Below, in pieces: positions 54,738 to 63,881 of a stretch of 64,000 nt of DNA (its first letter is position 1; every line of letters starts with the position of its first letter). The stretch comes from Bacteroidales bacterium. GTDB lineage: Bacteria; Bacteroidota; Bacteroidia; Bacteroidales; FEN-979. A program made the position numbers and the translations under genes. The stretch is taken from NCBI GenBank assembly GCA_023231005.1, contig JALNWG010000014.1, forward strand, positions 10,470 through 74,469. Reading direction: 5' to 3'. The notes under the pieces were generated by a model that worked only from the letters and a program-made list of their open reading frames with translations, ran no database searches and was not told the origin of the DNA.

Positions 54738-55382
54738 TCATTTGATTAAGTCATCTAACGTGGGAACCATGGGTACCCCAAGTTTGTTTAATCGTGCTTT
54801 GCTGTGATGCCCGTTGGTAACGAGAACACAGTCGATGCCCAGTTCACCTGCAACTTCAGCATCATGCCGGGTATCACCAATAAAGAGAATGTTCTCTTTC
54901 GGCGCTTTGATCTTTGAGATAAGAAGTAAACCAGTCTCCGATTTCCCATGTGCGTAATGATCATCCAGTCCGCAGATATCTTCAAAATACCCGAAAACGC
55001 CCAGCGACTTTGTCTCAGAGATCAATTCATTGTGTTCCCTGGCAGATAAAATATATTGAGTATATCCTTTGGACTTAAAAAAGGATAACACGGCTGGGAC
55101 CTCCGGAAACAAACTGAATTCCTTGTATCTTAGATTATATCGCCGGATATAGTCCATTCCCACTACATCGAATGGAACCTGATTAAAATCATATCCCAGT
55201 TTTTCATAATAATCCTTTACCGGAAAATCGAATACCTGTTGATATTCCTCAATGGTCCGCAAAGGCAAACCATATTCTTTTAACATGCCATTCATCACAT
55301 CAACACAAAGCCAAACATCATCAAGTAAAGTGCCATTCCAATCCCAGATAAGGTGGGTATATTTCTTAACATCGATCATCAT
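54738..55382 (-). CDS. HAD-family phosphatase (phosphoglycolate phosphatase-like)
   Basis: A 214-aa HAD hydrolase with motif I DWNGTLLDD (nucleophile Asp followed by Asn instead of the common Asp, a frequent variant), a small helical cap, motif II ILSAREH, and motif IV FIGDTRHDAEVAGELG. It should dephosphorylate a small phosphorylated metabolite in the cytoplasm; the substrate is not evident. It is divergent from the radical SAM gene at 55427 with 44 bases between. Confidence 0.88.
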   Translation of the reverse strand: MMIDVKKYTHLIWDWNGTLLDDVWLCVDVMNGMLKEYGLPLRTIEEYQQVFDFPVKDYYEKLGYDFNQVPFDVVGMDYIRRYNLRYKEFSLFPEVPAVLSFFKSKGYTQYILSAREHNELISETKSLGVFGYFEDICGLDDHYAHGKSETGLLLISKIKAPKENILFIGDTRHDAEVAGELGIDCVLVTNGHHSKARLNKLGVPMVPTLDDLIK

Positions 55383-55426
55383 TATTCAGTAATTTAGCCG
55401 TTCAAAATTAGCTAAAAAAACATCCT

Positions 55427-56344
55427 GTGGAACATCTCGATAATTGTACCTATTGCCCACATAATTGTCATGTAAACAGGCATAATGAAAGAAAAGGGTT
55501 TTGTAAAACTGACGACTCGTTCAACATTGCTTCCATCTGCATTCATACCGGAGAAGAACCACCCATAAGCGGTCCCAAGGGTATATGCAATGTTTTTTTT
55601 ACCAACTGCAATCTTCAATGTATCTATTGCCAGAATTATCAGATCAGCGACAACACCATCGACCGAAGCCACACAAAAATGACACTTCCCGATGTGGTTT
55701 CCCGGATTACAAGTTTACTCAACCAGGAGATCACCCATGTCGGGTTTGTATCTCCGTCCCATTGTATTCCACAAATGAAAGCCATCATCAAGGAGATCAA
55801 TAACCAGGGATATCATCCGGTTTGGGTATATAATACCAATGGTTATGATAAAGTGGAAACGCTGAAAAGTCTTGAAGGGATTATCGATGTTTACCTTCCT
55901 GATTTGAAGTACCTTGAATCGAATCTTTCTGCTGAATATTCGCGGGTTCCAAATTATCCTGAAGTGGCTGCCAAAGCGCTGAAAGAGATGTTCCGGCAAA
56001 AGGGATCATCCCTGATCCTTGATGATGAAGATAAAGCTATTTCTGGGATCATTGTGCGTCATCTGGTATTACCAGGATACACTGAAAACAGCTTGAATGT
56101 TATCCGGTTCCTGGCAACTGAATTATCGCCGAAAATTCATGTCTCACTCATGTCGCAATATTTCCCGACCCCAAAAGTCTGCCATCATCCTTTCCTTGGA
56201 TCCAGGCTGGATAAAACCGAATTCGAAAAAGTTGTGAAGGAGATGGAAAAATTGGGTATAGACAATGGCTGGATACAGGAATTTGAAAGCAGTGATCTTT
56301 ACCAGCCTGATTTCAAAAAAGATCATCCTTTCGAACAAAAATGA
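55427..56344 (+). CDS. Radical SAM protein, PflX/YjjW-like
   Basis: A 305-aa protein starting at GTG 55427; an in-frame TAG 18 bases upstream excludes a longer form. An N-terminal Cys set (CTYCPHNC, then GFC) precedes the radical SAM motif CNLQCIYC (CxxxCxxC, about residues 60-67). YNTNGYDKVETL and DVYLPDLKYL follow, as in the PflX group often annotated as pyruvate formate-lyase activases. No glycyl radical enzyme lies next to it, and the true substrate is unknown. Confidence 0.83.
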   Translation: MEHLDNCTYCPHNCHVNRHNERKGFCKTDDSFNIASICIHTGEEPPISGPKGICNVFFTNCNLQCIYCQNYQISDNTIDRSHTKMTLPDVVSRITSLLNQEITHVGFVSPSHCIPQMKAIIKEINNQGYHPVWVYNTNGYDKVETLKSLEGIIDVYLPDLKYLESNLSAEYSRVPNYPEVAAKALKEMFRQKGSSLILDDEDKAISGIIVRHLVLPGYTENSLNVIRFLATELSPKIHVSLMSQYFPTPKVCHHPFLGSRLDKTEFEKVVKEMEKLGIDNGWIQEFESSDLYQPDFKKDHPFEQK

Positions 56345-56461
56345 CCATTCATCGTTTAATTTTCCTAAGTCAAAGAATTTTTTTGCCCCATTCAAACTCT
56401 ATTCCTAATTTTGTCATTAAAATATTTCACTTTTAACTTTTCACTAAATCCTATACTTTTC

Positions 56462-57667
56462 ATGAAAAAATCATTCTCTCTTCTGTTAACCTTTCTGTTT
56501 CTGGCTGGTAGCGTTGTTTTTGCCCAGAACAAAGAAAAAAAATCAGACTCCGGGTATATTTTTACAGTAGTTAAACAACTTCCGGCAACCTCCATCAAAA
56601 ATCAGTTTCGCTCAAGCACCTGTTGGAGCTATTCAACCATTTCGTTTTTGGAATCAGAGCTTCTTCGCATGGGGAAAGACACCTTTGATCTTTCCGATAT
56701 GTTTCCCGTACACAAGGCCTATCCTGAAAAAGCCATCATGTATGTCCGTTTCAATGGAAAACACAATTTTGGTCCCGGCGGCGCGGCGCATGATGTAATC
56801 AGCATGATGAAAAAGTATGGAATGACTCCCGAATCGGCTTATTCCGGTAATGTGATCGGTGAGGTGAACCCGGTTCATGGAGAAATGGATGCCGTATTGA
56901 TTGCAGATGTTGATGCCGTGATAAAAAATCCAAATAAAAAACTAACCCCTGTATGGTTGAAAGGATTTAATGGTTTGGTGGATGCTTACCTTGGTCAAAT
57001 TCCTGAGAAATTCAATTATAAGGGAAAAGAATATACCCCAAAATCTTTTGGCGATATGCTCGGACTGAACCTCGATGATTATGTGGAAATTACATCTTAT
57101 AACCATCATCCGTTCTATTCGAAATTTGTCATCGAAATTCCGGATAACTGGGAAATGGGAGAGGTTTATAATGTTCCCCTGGAAGATTTGATCCGGATTA
57201 TCGACAATTCTATTATGAATGGTTATACAGTAGCCTGGGGAGCTGATGTCAGTGAAAAAGGATTCGCATGGAAAAAAGGGGTGGCCATTGTTCCCGATAA
57301 AAATGCTCCTGAAATTTCCGGTACCGATAAAGACCGTTGGACAAAGATGAGCGACACCGAGAAGGAGAAGTTGTTGTTTACTTTCGACAAACCGGTCCCC
57401 GAAAAGAACATTACCCAAGAGATGAGGCAAACCGAATTCGATAACTATCAAACTACCGACGATCATGGTCTTCATCTTACCGGAATTGCAAAAGATCAGA
57501 ATGGCAATAAATACTATATTGTTAAAAATTCCTGGGGAACTGAAAATAGCCCTTACAACGGATACATTTATGTTTCCGAACCATATATAAAGCTGAAAAC
57601 CATGGACTTGATGGTTAACAAAAATTCTATTCCAGCTGATATCCGAAAAAAATTAGGTATTAATTAA
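56462..57667 (+). CDS. Secreted C1-family peptidase (bleomycin hydrolase-like)
   Basis: I take the ATG at 56462 (401 aa), which begins the signal peptide (MKKSFSLLLTFLFLAGS, cleavage after VFAQ). The catalytic Cys54 is in RSSTCWSYSTISFLESELLR, and the His and Asn are in DDHGLHLTG and VKNSWGTENSPYNGY. These are the C1B (aminopeptidase C / bleomycin hydrolase) landmarks. Unlike cytosolic PepC it has a signal peptide, so it acts in the periplasm or outside. The 3' end overlaps the convergent aat gene by eight bases. Confidence 0.9.
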   Translation: MKKSFSLLLTFLFLAGSVVFAQNKEKKSDSGYIFTVVKQLPATSIKNQFRSSTCWSYSTISFLESELLRMGKDTFDLSDMFPVHKAYPEKAIMYVRFNGKHNFGPGGAAHDVISMMKKYGMTPESAYSGNVIGEVNPVHGEMDAVLIADVDAVIKNPNKKLTPVWLKGFNGLVDAYLGQIPEKFNYKGKEYTPKSFGDMLGLNLDDYVEITSYNHHPFYSKFVIEIPDNWEMGEVYNVPLEDLIRIIDNSIMNGYTVAWGADVSEKGFAWKKGVAIVPDKNAPEISGTDKDRWTKMSDTEKEKLLFTFDKPVPEKNITQEMRQTEFDNYQTTDDHGLHLTGIAKDQNGNKYYIVKNSWGTENSPYNGYIYVSEPYIKLKTMDLMVNKNSIPADIRKKLGIN

Positions 57668-58340
57668 TCCAGGTTCCCTTTTTTGTTGGGTAGGCCAAAG
57701 CCAGTTCAAGTAGATTAAGGTACTCCTTGCGGGGTGTTAATTTGGCTCCTAAGTTCATAAGGTGGTTTGTTTCAACCTGACAATCAACGAACTGGAATTT
57801 ATTTTGTCGGCAAAATTTAATCAGGTAATAAAAAGCCACTTTGGATGCATTACTTATGGTGAAAAACATACTTTCACCGAAAAAAGCAGCGCCTAAGGAT
57901 ACTCCATAAAGTCCCCCAACGAGTTTATCCTGATAGAAGGTTTCAACGGAATGAGCAATACCATGATGATGGATGGCCAGGTATCCTTCGATAAATTCAT
58001 CGCTAATCCAGGTTCCTTCCTGTTCAGGACGTTCAACCTGTGCGCATTTCCGGATGACCTGTTCAAAAACCGTATCAAACTTTACTTTGAATTGACCAGA
58101 CTTGATAGTTCGTTCCAGCGATCGGGAACATTTAAAATTCTCCGGAAATAGCACGAGCCGTGGATCCGGCGAATACCAATAAACATCCTCCTCTTCCTTA
58201 AACCAGGGAAAAATACCATGGGAATAAGCCTGAAGCAATCTTTCAGCCGACAAATCTCCGCCAATAGCAACCAATCCATCTGGTTCTGCTTCATCCACCG
58301 GTGGAAACACGGGTTCTTCAGGTAAAAGATAAACAGTCAT
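57660..58340 (-). CDS. aat: Leucyl/phenylalanyl-tRNA--protein transferase
   Basis: A 226-aa protein with the Aat landmarks PDGLVAIGGDLS, AYSHGIFPWF, YWYSPDPR and GGLYGVSLGAAFFGESMF. It adds Leu or Phe to proteins with N-terminal Lys or Arg, marking them for ClpAP through ClpS. The 92 bases upstream (58341-58432) hold nothing I can identify. Confidence 0.95.
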   Translation of the reverse strand: MTVYLLPEEPVFPPVDEAEPDGLVAIGGDLSAERLLQAYSHGIFPWFKEEEDVYWYSPDPRLVLFPENFKCSRSLERTIKSGQFKVKFDTVFEQVIRKCAQVERPEQEGTWISDEFIEGYLAIHHHGIAHSVETFYQDKLVGGLYGVSLGAAFFGESMFFTISNASKVAFYYLIKFCRQNKFQFVDCQVETNHLMNLGAKLTPRKEYLNLLELALAYPTKKGTWIN

Positions 58341-58432
58341 TGCAATTATTGATTGTAGATATTAAGGTTTTGCATTTTTCGAACATCCTCATCCTTCATG
58401 TCGCGATCTGTCTTGAGCGAAGCAACTCGGCT

Positions 58433-59617
58433 TCACAGTGAATCTAAAGCATATATAATTCTGCGGCAAGCCTGATCTATTTCATCCGGAGTGATCGTAA
58501 GGGGAGGAGCAATCCTAAAAGTAGCTGGTTTGAACATATACCAGTCGATGACTATTCCCTCTTGAAGACATGCTTTCATGAAAAGTTCACGTTTCGCAGG
58601 ATCTGCTAGATCAATACCGAATGCCAAGCCGGCACGACGAATCTCTCCAAGAGCGCGATGACCGGTAAGTGTTTCCTGGATCTTTCGGCCTTTTTCTTCA
58701 GCAGCAGGAATAAGGTTGTCGGAAAGTAACACATCCAGGCCGGCCAAAGCCGCTGCACAACTCACCGGATGCCCACCAAACGTAGTAATATGACCTAATT
58801 CCGGATTGAATGCCAGAGTATCCATGATCTCTTTTGAAGCAATGAATGCACCCAAAGGCATCCCTGCTCCAAGTGCTTTGGCAAGAACTAAAATGTCAGG
58901 GACAAAATCATAATGTTCAAAACTAAATAGTTTGCTCGTCCTTCCCATGCCCATCTGAACATCATCCACAATGATCAGAGTGCCATTTTGAGCACATTTG
59001 TTTTTTAATTGGTATAGATAATTTTTCTCAATAGGAATGATCCCAGCCTCGGCCTGTACAAGTTCAATTACGACACATGCTGTACGAGATGATATTTTCT
59101 CAAGATGACGAGTGTTATTATACTTAATTATACTGACATCGGGGAGGAGCGGACGAAATGCGTTTTTCAAGGTTTCATTACCCAGAATGCTCAAAGCACC
59201 ATGTGTACTTCCATGATAGGCATTAACAAAAGAGACGATCTCCGTACGTCCGGTATATCGTTTGGCAAGTTTCAGCGCCCCTTCAATGGCCTCACTTCCG
59301 GAATTAACAAAATAGGTAGAATTGAGCTTTTCCGGAAGCAAGCTGGCTAATTTCTGAGCTAGTTTTACCTGCGGAGTTTGAATATACTCACCGTATACAT
59401 TCAGGTGCAGATATTGGTCGATTTGCTCACGGATGGCTTCGAGTACCTTGGGATGACGATTGCCAATGTTGGACACCGTGATCCCCGAGACCATATCAAA
59501 ATATTTTTTCCCTTCCCGGTCAAAAAGATAAAGGCCTTCGGCTTTTACTATTTCCAGGCCGACAGGAGTGAAGGAGGGCAATCCAAGATATCTGTAAAAT
59601 AATTCCCGGTTAGTCAT
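58433..59617 (-). CDS. Class III (ornithine-type) aminotransferase
   Basis: A 394-aa PLP enzyme: NSGSEAIEGALKLAKRYTGR, AYHGSTHGALS, and the PLP-Lys block LVLAKALGAGMPLGAF. The cofactor Asp region reads IIVDDVQMGMGRT, where the family commonly has DEVQTGFGRTG, so the Glu next to the Asp is replaced by Asp. It fits the acetylornithine/ornithine aminotransferase group but no arginine genes are nearby, so the substrate is left open. It is divergent from the SDR gene across 83 bases. Confidence 0.85.
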   Translation of the reverse strand: MTNRELFYRYLGLPSFTPVGLEIVKAEGLYLFDREGKKYFDMVSGITVSNIGNRHPKVLEAIREQIDQYLHLNVYGEYIQTPQVKLAQKLASLLPEKLNSTYFVNSGSEAIEGALKLAKRYTGRTEIVSFVNAYHGSTHGALSILGNETLKNAFRPLLPDVSIIKYNNTRHLEKISSRTACVVIELVQAEAGIIPIEKNYLYQLKNKCAQNGTLIIVDDVQMGMGRTSKLFSFEHYDFVPDILVLAKALGAGMPLGAFIASKEIMDTLAFNPELGHITTFGGHPVSCAAALAGLDVLLSDNLIPAAEEKGRKIQETLTGHRALGEIRRAGLAFGIDLADPAKRELFMKACLQEGIVIDWYMFKPATFRIAPPLTITPDEIDQACRRIIYALDSL

Positions 59618-59700
59618 AGTTATTTTATTGCACGAAGATACTAAAGGTTTTTAACCCAAATTTTATAATTTCGCCATTTCACTAATAGGTTATTATTTGT

Positions 59701-60495
59701 ATGAAAGATAAAGTCATCATCATCACAGGTGCTTCCTCCGGAATCGGAAAAGCGCTGGCGTTGGAATGTGCAAGACAGGGAGCTCGTTTGGCATTGGCTT
59801 CACGTTCACCGATTAAGCATCAGGAACTTCTGCCATTTTCTGAAAATATTTTATACATTCCAACAGATGTCACCCGGGAAGAAGATTGCAAAGTTTTGAT
59901 TGAAAAAACCATTGAGCGGTTCGGTCATCTTGATATTCTGTTCAACAATGCGGGAATTTCAATGCGTGCGTTGTTTATCGAATTGGATCTTCAGGTAATC
60001 CGTCGCTTGATGGATACCAATTTTTGGGGAACGGTTTATTGTACAAAGTACGCTTTGCCTTATCTGCTTCAATCAAAGGGATCACTTGTTGGAGTTTCAT
60101 CCATTGCCGGCTATAAGGGGTTACCGGGCCGGACAGGTTATTCTGCCTCAAAGTTCGCCATGCAGGGATTTCTTGAAGTCATCCGGATCGAAAATATCAA
60201 AAAAGGGTTGCATGTCCTCATTGCCTGTCCGGGATTCACATCCTCCAATATCCGAAATGTAGCATTATCGAAAGATGGAACAACACAAGGAGAAACTCCA
60301 TTGGACGAAAGTAAACTCATGCCTGCCGGAACCGTTGCAAAACATATCATTTCGGGTGTAAAACGAAGAAAAGATCGGATTATCCTTACAACCGAGGGAA
60401 AATTGACCGTCCTTCTGAATAAATTTTTCCCTAAAATGATGGATAAAATTGTGTACAACCACATGGCCAAAGAGCCCAACTCTCCGTTCAAATAA
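59701..60495 (+). CDS. Short-chain dehydrogenase/reductase
   Basis: A 264-aa SDR with cofactor motif TGASSGIG (residues 9-16), NNAG, catalytic Ser in VSSIAGYKG and the YSASK motif. A longer C-terminal tail (about 50 residues) places it among classical SDRs that act on lipids or steroids-like substrates such as DltE or 11-beta-HSD-like proteins. Substrate unknown. It converges on xerD with 23 bases between. Confidence 0.87.
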   Translation: MKDKVIIITGASSGIGKALALECARQGARLALASRSPIKHQELLPFSENILYIPTDVTREEDCKVLIEKTIERFGHLDILFNNAGISMRALFIELDLQVIRRLMDTNFWGTVYCTKYALPYLLQSKGSLVGVSSIAGYKGLPGRTGYSASKFAMQGFLEVIRIENIKKGLHVLIACPGFTSSNIRNVALSKDGTTQGETPLDESKLMPAGTVAKHIISGVKRRKDRIILTTEGKLTVLLNKFFPKMMDKIVYNHMAKEPNSPFK

Positions 60496-60518
60496 ATCGT
60501 ATTGCTCTTCAACGCCAC

Positions 60519-61427
60519 CTAACGATTTCTCGGATGGAACTGTATAATTGCACTCCTGAGGTATTCTCTATCCAGATGGGTATATATCTCGGTTGTGGTG
60601 ATAGATTCATGCCCAAGCATCTCCTGAACTGCCCGTAAATCAGCGCCTCCCTCAACCAAATGAGTGGCAAAGGAGTGGCGAAAAGTATGCGGACTTATCC
60701 TCTTTTTCAATCCAGCAACAACAGCAAGTTTTTTGATGATGGTAAATACCATCACCCGCGTTAGTCCATGTCCTAACCTGTTAAGAAATAAAACATCTTC
60801 CTGGCCTTTTTGTACTTCAACATGACTTCGAATGGTAGAAAGATAATAGGTAATTTCCTTTTGTGCGACACTTCCTATAGGAACCAGTCGCTCTTTGTCG
60901 CCCTTTCCGGTCACTTTAATAAAACCTGAATGGAACGACAGGTTGGATATTTTCAAATTGATCAGTTCGGAAACACGAAGTCCACATCCGTAAAGAGTTT
61001 CCAGCATCGCTTTATTGCGTTTGCCTTCCGGGGTGCTGAGATCAATTCGGTCGATCAGTTGATTGATCTCATCCACACTCAGAATAACCGGCAATTTCCT
61101 TCCTGGCTTAGGTGAATCCAACAATTCTGTGGGATCTTTCCGTACTACATCTTCAAGTAGCAAGTACCTGTAAAATGCTTTCAACCCTGAAATTATCCTT
61201 GCCTGACTGCGTGAGGTCATACCCAACTCCGTAATCCATCTTAAAAATCCCTGCAAATGTGATAGTTCAATCTTTGTTGGACCTTCCGAAAATCCGATAG
61301 TTTCAAGATATTGTGTTAATTTCACAACATCATGCAAATAAGCCTCAACCGAATTTTCCGAGAGCGACTTTTCCAACTGCAAATGGCCTTTAAATCCTTG
61401 AAGATAGGAGTTCCAAATTGACATCAT
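60519..61427 (-). CDS. xerD: Tyrosine recombinase XerD
   Basis: A 302-aa recombinase with an N-terminal SAM-like core-binding domain (about residues 1-95) and a catalytic domain carrying Arg (GCGLRVSEL), Lys (KGDKERLVPIG), HTFRHSFATHL, LGHESITTTEIYTH with the nucleophile Tyr. Length and motif spacing match XerD. It resolves chromosome dimers at dif with XerC. The single catalytic set looks intact, and no phage or integron is nearby, so I read it as the housekeeping enzyme. Confidence 0.93.
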   Translation of the reverse strand: MMSIWNSYLQGFKGHLQLEKSLSENSVEAYLHDVVKLTQYLETIGFSEGPTKIELSHLQGFLRWITELGMTSRSQARIISGLKAFYRYLLLEDVVRKDPTELLDSPKPGRKLPVILSVDEINQLIDRIDLSTPEGKRNKAMLETLYGCGLRVSELINLKISNLSFHSGFIKVTGKGDKERLVPIGSVAQKEITYYLSTIRSHVEVQKGQEDVLFLNRLGHGLTRVMVFTIIKKLAVVAGLKKRISPHTFRHSFATHLVEGGADLRAVQEMLGHESITTTEIYTHLDREYLRSAIIQFHPRNR

Positions 61428-61483
61428 CTGAAAATGAACAAACTATAACAAAACCAATTCGGAAATAAAAGTAGGAAAATATT

Positions 61484-61514
61484 TTTGTTTTTTAGGCGAA
61501 TTAGTTTAATTTTG
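61484..61514 (+). promoter_or_regulatory. Bacteroidota-type promoter of rpmG
   Basis: TTTG at 61484-61487 and TAATTTTG at 61507-61514 are separated by exactly 19 bases, a full match to the TTTG-N19-TAnnTTTG promoter of this phylum. It lies 25 bases before the rpmG ATG. Confidence 0.75.
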
Positions 61515-61539
61515 CAGTCCCGAAAAACAAAGTAATAAG

Positions 61540-61728
61540 ATGGCAAAAAAGAGCAAAGACCAGCGGATACAGGTAATCCTGGAATGTACCGAACAAAAAA
61601 CAAGTGGTATTCCTGGTATTTCGAGGTATATTACTACGAAAAACAAGAAAAATACCCCTGAAAGGATTGAACTAAAAAAGTACAACTCCTACCTTAAAAA
61701 AGTGACTGTTCACAAAGAAATTAAATAA
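61540..61728 (+). CDS. rpmG: 50S ribosomal protein L33
   Basis: A 62-aa basic protein with the L33 pattern [11 protein letters not shown] and [19 protein letters not shown]. The zinc-binding Cys pairs of the C+ form are reduced to a single Cys, so it is the zinc-free type. It is followed nine bases later by the DUF4295 gene, with one promoter for both. Confidence 0.95.
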   Translation: MAKKSKDQRIQVILECTEQKTSGIPGISRYITTKNKKNTPERIELKKYNSYLKKVTVHKEIK

Positions 61729-61736
61729 TTTAAGAT

Positions 61737-61898
61737 ATGGCAAAGAAAGTAGTTGCTTCATTTAAAGCTACCTCCGGTAAAGATTTCACAAAAGTAATCC
61801 GGATGGTAAAATCTAAGAAATCAAGCGCTTTTGTTTTTAAAGAAACTATCGTACCCAACGACATGATTAAAGATTTCCTATCAACCAAGGAAAACTAG
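61737..61898 (+). CDS. DUF4295 family small protein
   Basis: A 53-aa basic protein beginning MAKKVVASFKATSGKDFTK and ending STKEN. It is the DUF4295 protein that follows rpmG in Bacteroidota and is thought to be ribosome-associated. It overlaps nothing and has its own start eight bases after the L33 stop. It serves as a marker for the phylum. Confidence 0.88.
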   Translation: MAKKVVASFKATSGKDFTKVIRMVKSKKSSAFVFKETIVPNDMIKDFLSTKEN

Positions 61899-61917
61899 TT
61901 TATCATTGATACTTTAT

Positions 61918-61953
61918 GAAAAGCTTTTTTCCAAGGAAGAAAGCTTTTTTTTA
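61918..61953 (+). terminator. Rho-independent-type terminator after rpmG-DUF4295
   Basis: An inverted repeat of about 14 base pairs (AAAAGCTTTTTTCC, short AA loop, GGAAGAAAGCTTTT with one G-T pair) followed by a T run. It lies 20 bases after the DUF4295 stop and before ftsY, so it probably ends the ribosomal transcript. Confidence 0.65.
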
Positions 61954-61970
61954 TATATCAGAAGTTGCTT

Positions 61971-62921
61971 ATGGGCCTTTTCAATATTTTTTCCAGAGAT
62001 AGAAAAGAAAGGTTGGATCAGGGTCTTCAAAAGACCAAATCCAATATCTTTTCACGTATTTCTAAAGCCATTGTCGGAAAATCCACCATCGACGATGAAG
62101 TTCTCGATAATCTGGAAGAAATTCTCGTCACCTCCGATGTGGGAGTAGAAACGACCCTCAGGATCATCGACCGTATTCAGAAGCGGGCTGCTTCAGATAA
62201 ATACCTTGGAACTTCTGAATTAAATAATCTCCTGAAAGAAGAGATTGCCGCATTATTACAGGAAAACAACATTCATGATGCTGATGGATTTTCACTCCCC
62301 GCATCTCAACCTCCTTATGTAATCATGGTGGTAGGAGTGAACGGAGTTGGAAAAACTACCACCATTGGAAAATTGGCATATCAGTTTAAAAAATCCGGTA
62401 AATCTGTTTTATTGGGCGCTGCAGATACTTTCCGTGCCGCTGCCGTAGAACAACTTACCATCTGGGCTCAACGTGTCGGTGTCCCGATAATCGACCAAGG
62501 TATGGGAGCCGATCCTGCCTCAGTTGCTTACGATACCGTAAAATCAGCCATGGCAAAAAATATCGATGTGGTAATTATCGATACCGCAGGCCGGCTTCAT
62601 AATAAAATAAACCTGATGAACGAACTTTCCAAAATCCGAAAAGTAATCCAGAAGCTAATACCGGAAGCACCTCATGAGGTACTCCTTATCCTTGATGCCT
62701 CAACAGGCCAGAATGCTTTTGAACAAGCCAAGCAATTTACTGCCGCTACCGAAGTCAATGCTCTTGCCCTGACAAAGTTAGATGGAACAGCCAAGGGCGG
62801 CGTTGTTATCGGAATCTCCGACCAATTTAAAATTCCGGTGAAATATATTGGGGTTGGAGAAGGTATTGAAGATCTCCAGGTTTTTAACCGCTTTGAATTC
62901 GTCGATAGTCTTTTTACTTAA
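61971..62921 (+). CDS. ftsY: Signal recognition particle receptor FtsY
   Basis: I take the ATG at 61971 (316 aa). There is no long acidic A domain; the N-terminal helical N domain is followed by the G domain with GVNGVGKTTT (P-loop), DTFRAAAVEQL, DTAGR, TKLDGTAKGG and GVGEGIEDLQ. It docks ribosome-SRP complexes at the inner membrane. The gene lies after the terminator at 61918-61953 and twelve bases before rimO. Confidence 0.95.
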   Translation: MGLFNIFSRDRKERLDQGLQKTKSNIFSRISKAIVGKSTIDDEVLDNLEEILVTSDVGVETTLRIIDRIQKRAASDKYLGTSELNNLLKEEIAALLQENNIHDADGFSLPASQPPYVIMVVGVNGVGKTTTIGKLAYQFKKSGKSVLLGAADTFRAAAVEQLTIWAQRVGVPIIDQGMGADPASVAYDTVKSAMAKNIDVVIIDTAGRLHNKINLMNELSKIRKVIQKLIPEAPHEVLLILDASTGQNAFEQAKQFTAATEVNALALTKLDGTAKGGVVIGISDQFKIPVKYIGVGEGIEDLQVFNRFEFVDSLFT

Positions 62922-62933
62922 TACTCTTTCCTC

Positions 62934-63881
62934 TTGAAAACTAAAACCAAACCCCATAAAATCGGCTTGGTTTCGCTCGGTTGTGCAAAAAATCTGGTGG
63001 ATTCTGAAAAATTAATGTACCAATTGGAGGCCAATCACTTTGAATTGGTTTTCGACCCGGTTGACACCTGCGAAATCGATACAGCCATCATCAATACTTG
63101 CGGTTTTATTAATGATGCCAAGCAGGAATCCATTGATACCATCCTCCAATTTGTCGCTGCCAAAAATAATCATCAAATTGAAAATCTTTATGTAATGGGT
63201 TGCCTTTCTGAAAGGTATAAAACAAAATTACAAGAGGTAATTCCAGAAGTCGATGCTTTTTTTGGGGTCAACGAGTTCAGTAAGATCATCCACCACCTTG
63301 GAGGAACATATAGAACAAAACTTTTAGGGGAACGAAAATTGACTACGCCTTCTCATTATGCCTATCTTAAAATTGCTGAGGGATGCGATCGTCAATGTGC
63401 CTTCTGCGCCATCCCCGCCATCCGGGGACCTCATATCAGCCGCCCGTTTGAAGAGATTATCTGGGAAGCGAAAACGCTCGTAAACCAGGGTGTTCGTGAA
63501 ATCAACCTCATCTCGCAGGATACTACATATTATGGTATTGATCGTTACCAGAAACGGAGGATTCCTGAACTAATGGAAACTCTGGCTAAAATCCCCAACC
63601 TTGAATGGATTCGGTTACATTATACGTATCCCACCGGTTTCCCGGATGAACTTCTCCAGGTTATCAATGCCTACCCCAATATCTGCAAGTATATCGATAT
63701 CCCTTTACAACATATCAACAACCGGATTCTTCGGTCAATGAAACGGGGAACAACTTCTTCAAAAACAAGGAAATTGCTGGATTCTATCCGGAATAAAATT
63801 CCTGAAATTGCTATTCGTACCACCCTTATCGTAGGTTTCCCGGGAGAAACTGATAAGGACTTCAGAGAATTAATAGAATAG
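62934..63881 (+). pseudogene. rimO: RimO (ribosomal protein S12 methylthiotransferase), truncated by insertion
   Basis: The frame starts at TTG 62934 (opening KTKTKPHKIGLVSLGCAKN); no ATG gives a full N-terminus. Three Cys of the N-terminal methylthiotransferase domain (SLGCAKN, NTCGF, MGCLSER) and the radical SAM motif CDRQCAFC are present. The protein stops at residue 315, right after FPGETDKDFRELIE; normal RimO runs on for about 115 more residues through the rest of the radical SAM barrel and a TRAM domain. What follows the stop is not rimO but a candidate insertion-sequence end. The product would be non-functional or unstable unless expressed elsewhere. Confidence 0.75.

Noticed and set aside
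55427..56344. Second activase for the glycyl radical enzyme at 31918-34299
   Set aside because: It is far away, has the PflX-type N-terminal Cys set, and the enzyme already has its own adjacent activase.
60519..61427. Integrase of a genomic island or integron
   Set aside because: Motifs and length fit XerD, and no attachment-site repeats, phage genes or cassette array are seen nearby.
62934..63881. A naturally short RimO
   Set aside because: The frame ends inside the radical SAM domain, right after the conserved GFPGET segment, and the next bases hold stops in frame and a transposase-like start; an insertion explains it better.
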